Source of the DNA: Paenisporosarcina sp049671445
GTDB taxonomy: Bacteria > Bacillota > Bacilli > Bacillales_A > Planococcaceae
Direction of reading: 5' to 3'
Length of the DNA: 26,473 bases
Assembly: GCF_049671445.1 (NCBI RefSeq)
Contig: NZ_JBATUX010000055.1
Location: forward strand, 1-26,473
The notes under the pieces are model-generated. The model searched no databases. It saw only the letters and a list, made by a program, of their open reading frames with translations, and was not told the DNA's origin. The position numbers were made by a program, and so were the translations under genes. Numbering within the stretch: the stretch's first letter is position 1; each line of letters starts with the position of its first letter. Shown in pieces: positions 24,041 to 26,473 of this stretch.

Positions 24041-24087
24041 AAAAAGCATCCCCCCATAGCTCAACGCTGTAAGGGGGATGCTTTTTT
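24041..24087 (-). terminator. Strong intrinsic terminator of the ABC operon
   Basis: GCATCCCCC (24046-24054) pairs with GGGGGATGC (24073-24081), flanked by A-runs and TTTTTT on both sides. On the minus strand it lies 9 nt after the ATPase stop. Confidence 0.92.
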
Positions 24088-24095
24088 GTAATCGT

Positions 24096-24782
24096 TTATT
24101 CACTAAACACTTTGTCTTGCAAGACCAATACACCATCAGTCATTTTGTAGACTTTATCGCAATAGCTGATGAGTCGCGTGTCGTGGGTGACGACGATGGT
24201 GGTTGTGTTTTTGCTTTTCGTTTCTTTTTGTAGCAGTTCCATTACTTCATACGCGCGGTCTGAATCGAGTGACGCAGTCGGCTCATCCGCAAGTATGATG
24301 GATGGGTTGCTGTAGAGCGCTTTGGCGATAGCCGCTCGTTGGCGTTCCCCGCCTGACAGGTCGGCTGGGTATTTGTTGCGAAGATCGCTAATCCCCAGGT
24401 TATCATATAGTTGTTCAAGTTCTTCTTTGGTCATATTGTCTTTTTTGACTTGGTCAATCAGTTTCAATTGGTTCGCTACCGATAAGAACGGCACCAGATT
24501 GGAAGCTTGCAAAATGAAGCCGATTTCTTTTAGTCTGATTTTTGAGCGTTTCTTCTCGCTCAGTTTGGTGATGTTTTGGTTGTTGATGATTACTTCCCCA
24601 TCCGTTGGGGTTTGGAGACCACCTGCAATCGTTAGGAATGTACTTTTCCCTGAACCCGAAGGACCGATGACGGCAATTAATTCGCCTTTTTCAGCTTGAA
24701 ATTGTGTTTCTTTCATTGCATCTACTTTTTTGTGGCCTGTTCCAAATGATTTGGTAACTTGATTCAATTCTAACGTAGCCAT
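24096..24782 (-). CDS. ABC transporter ATP-binding protein, MacB/LolD/HrtA type
   Basis: The 228-residue product has all nucleotide-binding motifs: Walker A GPSGSGKST, Q-loop ILQASN, signature LSGGERQRAAIAKAL, Walker B IILADEPTASLD and H-loop VVTHD. The family is the type VII (MacB/FtsX-associated) group. The ATG at 24782 is preceded by AGGAGGGTAAAC inside the end of the permease gene, only 2 nt from its stop. The longer frame to 24830 overlaps the permease and was rejected. It pairs with the upstream FtsX-like permease to form a two-subunit exporter. Confidence 0.93.
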   Translation of the reverse strand: MATLELNQVTKSFGTGHKKVDAMKETQFQAEKGELIAVIGPSGSGKSTFLTIAGGLQTPTDGEVIINNQNITKLSEKKRSKIRLKEIGFILQASNLVPFLSVANQLKLIDQVKKDNMTKEELEQLYDNLGISDLRNKYPADLSGGERQRAAIAKALYSNPSIILADEPTASLDSDRAYEVMELLQKETKSKNTTTIVVTHDTRLISYCDKVYKMTDGVLVLQDKVFSE

Positions 24783-24784
24783 GT

Positions 24785-25852
24785 TTACCCTCCTATCGCT
24801 TTCAACGGATCGATTTTCACTATAGTCCAAACAGAGAAGACGGCACCCATAATTGCCACGGCAATCAAGATAAGACCGTAGACGATCATGGTGACAATAT
24901 CAAAGGATACTGGAACTGCTGCTGGAAGGAATGCACCTGTAAGAAGGGCGAGTCCAAAACCAACTGCGACACCAATGACTGCTAAAATAAAGGTTTGAGC
25001 AACGACGGAGCGTGACAAGTAACTGTTTGAAACTCCCTGTGCTTTCATGACTCCAAACATACTGATTTTTTGAACAGTTAATACATATAAGAAGATCGCA
25101 ACAATGACGGATGAAATAACAAATAAGAAATAGATCATGAATGACAAGGTTAAACTTTGCTCCGTATAGCCAGGCAAGCTTGTGATAAACTCTTCCGTTT
25201 CCACCACATCTAACGATTCATTATCCGTTACATTTGATAGATTTTCTGTACGCAATACGACACCATTAATCTGATCTTCATTCTCTCCAGCCGCTTCTCC
25301 AAATTTCACACGTTGAAACGAAGCTAGGTCTCCATAAAGAACAGGAGCTGCATTAAATCGAGCACCGTCTGTAAATCCAACGATTTTCAGCGTTTCATCT
25401 GTTGAAGACAATTTCAGCTCGTCTCCAAGTTTAAAGCCGTCATCTTTCAAGGCATCACTTGCAATGACTTCGTTGTCAGCTGCAAACTCTTCACCTTCTG
25501 AGACTTCCGGCATAATGAATTGGTCTTTTTCAATACCGAAAATGGATACGTTCGCTTTCTTGTCTCCATTTGTAGCAATGGCATTCAGTTGCCCAATCAC
25601 CGCGATGTCATCTGCTTCAATATCGTCTACATCGTCAAGCGTCATAGATGACTGAGGCATACTTTTATCAGCTTCTTCTGTTACAACAATAGCTGTCGCT
25701 TCCCATTTGTCCACGGCTTCTCGGTTCAAGTTCTCAAGTCCACTTGCAAGACCCGATAAGAAGAATACTAAATACGAAACTAGCATTAGGACGCCCGTTA
25801 TCAACGTAAAGCGTAATTTGTTCTTTTTGATTTCATTCCAAGCCAAAAACAT
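24785..25852 (-). CDS. FtsX-like ABC permease, HrtB-type
   Basis: The 355-residue product has the MacB/FtsX permease architecture: one N-terminal membrane helix (about residues 15-36), an extracellular domain of about 200 residues, then three helices near 235-260, 285-310 and 322-345. The opening MFLAWNEIKKNKLRFTLITG and LSGLASGLENLNREAVDKWE resemble permeases annotated as HrtB, which with HrtA remove toxic haem in Firmicutes. Haem as substrate is only a possibility, since related family members act on other compounds. ATG has GGGGATG upstream. The extracellular domain is strongly acidic. Confidence 0.88.
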   Translation of the reverse strand: MFLAWNEIKKNKLRFTLITGVLMLVSYLVFFLSGLASGLENLNREAVDKWEATAIVVTEEADKSMPQSSMTLDDVDDIEADDIAVIGQLNAIATNGDKKANVSIFGIEKDQFIMPEVSEGEEFAADNEVIASDALKDDGFKLGDELKLSSTDETLKIVGFTDGARFNAAPVLYGDLASFQRVKFGEAAGENEDQINGVVLRTENLSNVTDNESLDVVETEEFITSLPGYTEQSLTLSFMIYFLFVISSVIVAIFLYVLTVQKISMFGVMKAQGVSNSYLSRSVVAQTFILAVIGVAVGFGLALLTGAFLPAAVPVSFDIVTMIVYGLILIAVAIMGAVFSVWTIVKIDPLKAIGG

Positions 25853-25933
25853 CAGTTCACATCCCCGTCATTATTTTTTCTGTAAAAATTAGCGTATGAA
25901 AAAGCTTCTATTTTTAGTATGTATATCTCTCTT

Positions 25934-25990
25934 TTAAACTTCAACTAATAAGCCTGACGGATGTGTCGGAAATAAAATTTTCAAAGGCAT
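25934..25990 (-). CDS. Possible 18-residue peptide ORF upstream of the ABC operon
   Basis: ATG at 25990 to TAA at 25934, with an unusually good ribosome site AGGAGGAGAATAAAG. The peptide is MPLKILFPTHPSGLLVEV. It ends 82 bp before the permease gene. It could be a leader peptide, a small secreted or signal-like peptide, or the remaining front of a deleted gene. Confidence 0.35.
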   Translation of the reverse strand: MPLKILFPTHPSGLLVEV

Positions 25991-26147
25991 CTTTATTCTC
26001 CTCCTAATTATGGTAGAATCATCCATATAAACTTTTTGAAAATTTCAATAAATTTAATTTAATTAGTGGAACAAAGATTAGTACAAACCATTCTTTAATG
26101 ATTTCATGTATTTATTGCCGAAGTGAAGGTGTGTAAGGAGGATTGGA

Positions 26148-26473
26148 ATGTTTGAAAAGATGAAGATCCGGTATTATGTTTTGTTGTTCATTCTAGTAGC
26201 GACTGGATTGGAGTTGGTATTATCTCAATTCGATATTCCTTACGAGCTTAGAAGCATCATTGCGGAATTCGGGGAAATTGAAATGGTGGCAGTTCTCTTT
26301 TTTGGCTATTACTTTTATAAACAAAAAACATCAATCCACCAAGTGGTTCATGATCAAGATATCATGCGTTGGTTTCCTTCACTTATACTTCTTGCTTTTG
26401 TGATAAATACGTATACGCTTACGATGTTTTGGTATCAACTATACCTCGTGGATTCTATTTATCAAATAGAATT
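26148..26473 (+). CDS. Multi-pass membrane protein, N-terminal part (cut by the window); possibly a CPBP-type protease
   Basis: ATG at 26148 with a strong TAAGGAGGATTGGA site opens a frame that runs off the end (108 codons). The visible part has hydrophobic segments at about residues 9-26, 46-58 and 75-95, with MKIRYYVLLFILVATG first. The diagnostic EExxxR and histidine motifs of CPBP proteases would lie further downstream, so the family is only suggested by the N-terminal layout. It is divergent from the ABC exporter operon. Confidence 0.65.
   Translation, partial: MFEKMKIRYYVLLFILVATGLELVLSQFDIPYELRSIIAEFGEIEMVAVLFFGYYFYKQKTSIHQVVHDQDIMRWFPSLILLAFVINTYTLTMFWYQLYLVDSIYQIE

Noticed and set aside
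24322..24699. 125-codon plus-strand ORF
   Set aside because: Antisense to the ABC ATPase with all Walker motifs on the minus strand.

Overview
The window looks like chromosomal DNA from a low-GC, endospore-forming member of the Bacillales. The support is a complete gerA-type spore-germination operon behind a sigma-G-like promoter, strong AGGAGG-type ribosome binding sites, TTG and GTG starts, and many Bacillus-like families (YqeY, DUF421, GlsB/YeaQ, an RsbR-like STAS protein, a DUF4179 anti-sigma-like protein, SgrR). A Planococcaceae/Sporosarcina-type host is my inference, not something the sequence proves. No rRNA, tRNA, CRISPR array, intact transposase or prophage is visible.

Layout. 1-1139 (-): 3'-truncated PAS sensor histidine kinase. 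1430-5409 (-): germination receptor operon A-B-C with a sigma-G-type promoter and, after gerC, a possible broken fourth small cistron. 5700-7780: a patchwork with the C-terminal remnant of a CDF metal exporter, an intact DUF421 membrane protein, and an N-terminally truncated glycine-betaine-binding protein. 7860-9670: YqeY-like protein, a hypothetical protein and a small lipoprotein. 9728-11531 (-): an ECF sigma factor overlapping a DUF4179 membrane protein. 11961-12640 (-): a GNAT acetyltransferase and the frameshifted tail of a second one. 12641-15671: an SgrR-type regulator divergent from an MFS exporter. 15933-18054: small hypothetical genes, a GlsB/YeaQ stress membrane protein behind a sigma-B-like promoter, and a two-CxxC zinc-ribbon membrane protein. 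18059-20456 (-): a TetR repressor and its DHA2 drug exporter, with three palindromic operators and a six-copy 21-bp tandem repeat. 20526-22871: TraB-family membrane protein, MazG-like hydrolase, a second zinc-ribbon paralogue and a decayed partial MazG copy. 22981-23814 (-): RsbR-like STAS protein. 24096-25852 (-): MacB/HrtBA-type ABC exporter. 26148-end (+): N-terminal part of a membrane protein.

How it fits together. The window is accessory-like: self-contained regulator-effector modules (SgrR/MFS, TetR/DHA2, ECF sigma/anti-sigma, ABC exporter), spore and stress functions, and at least four gene remnants showing active turnover. I found no convincing new multi-gene defence or biosynthetic system. 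The most unusual features are the 21-bp repeat array between tetR and its exporter gene, the TetR operator placed exactly in the promoter spacer, the duplicated zinc-ribbon/MazG cassette, and several very short ORFs with ribosome binding sites.
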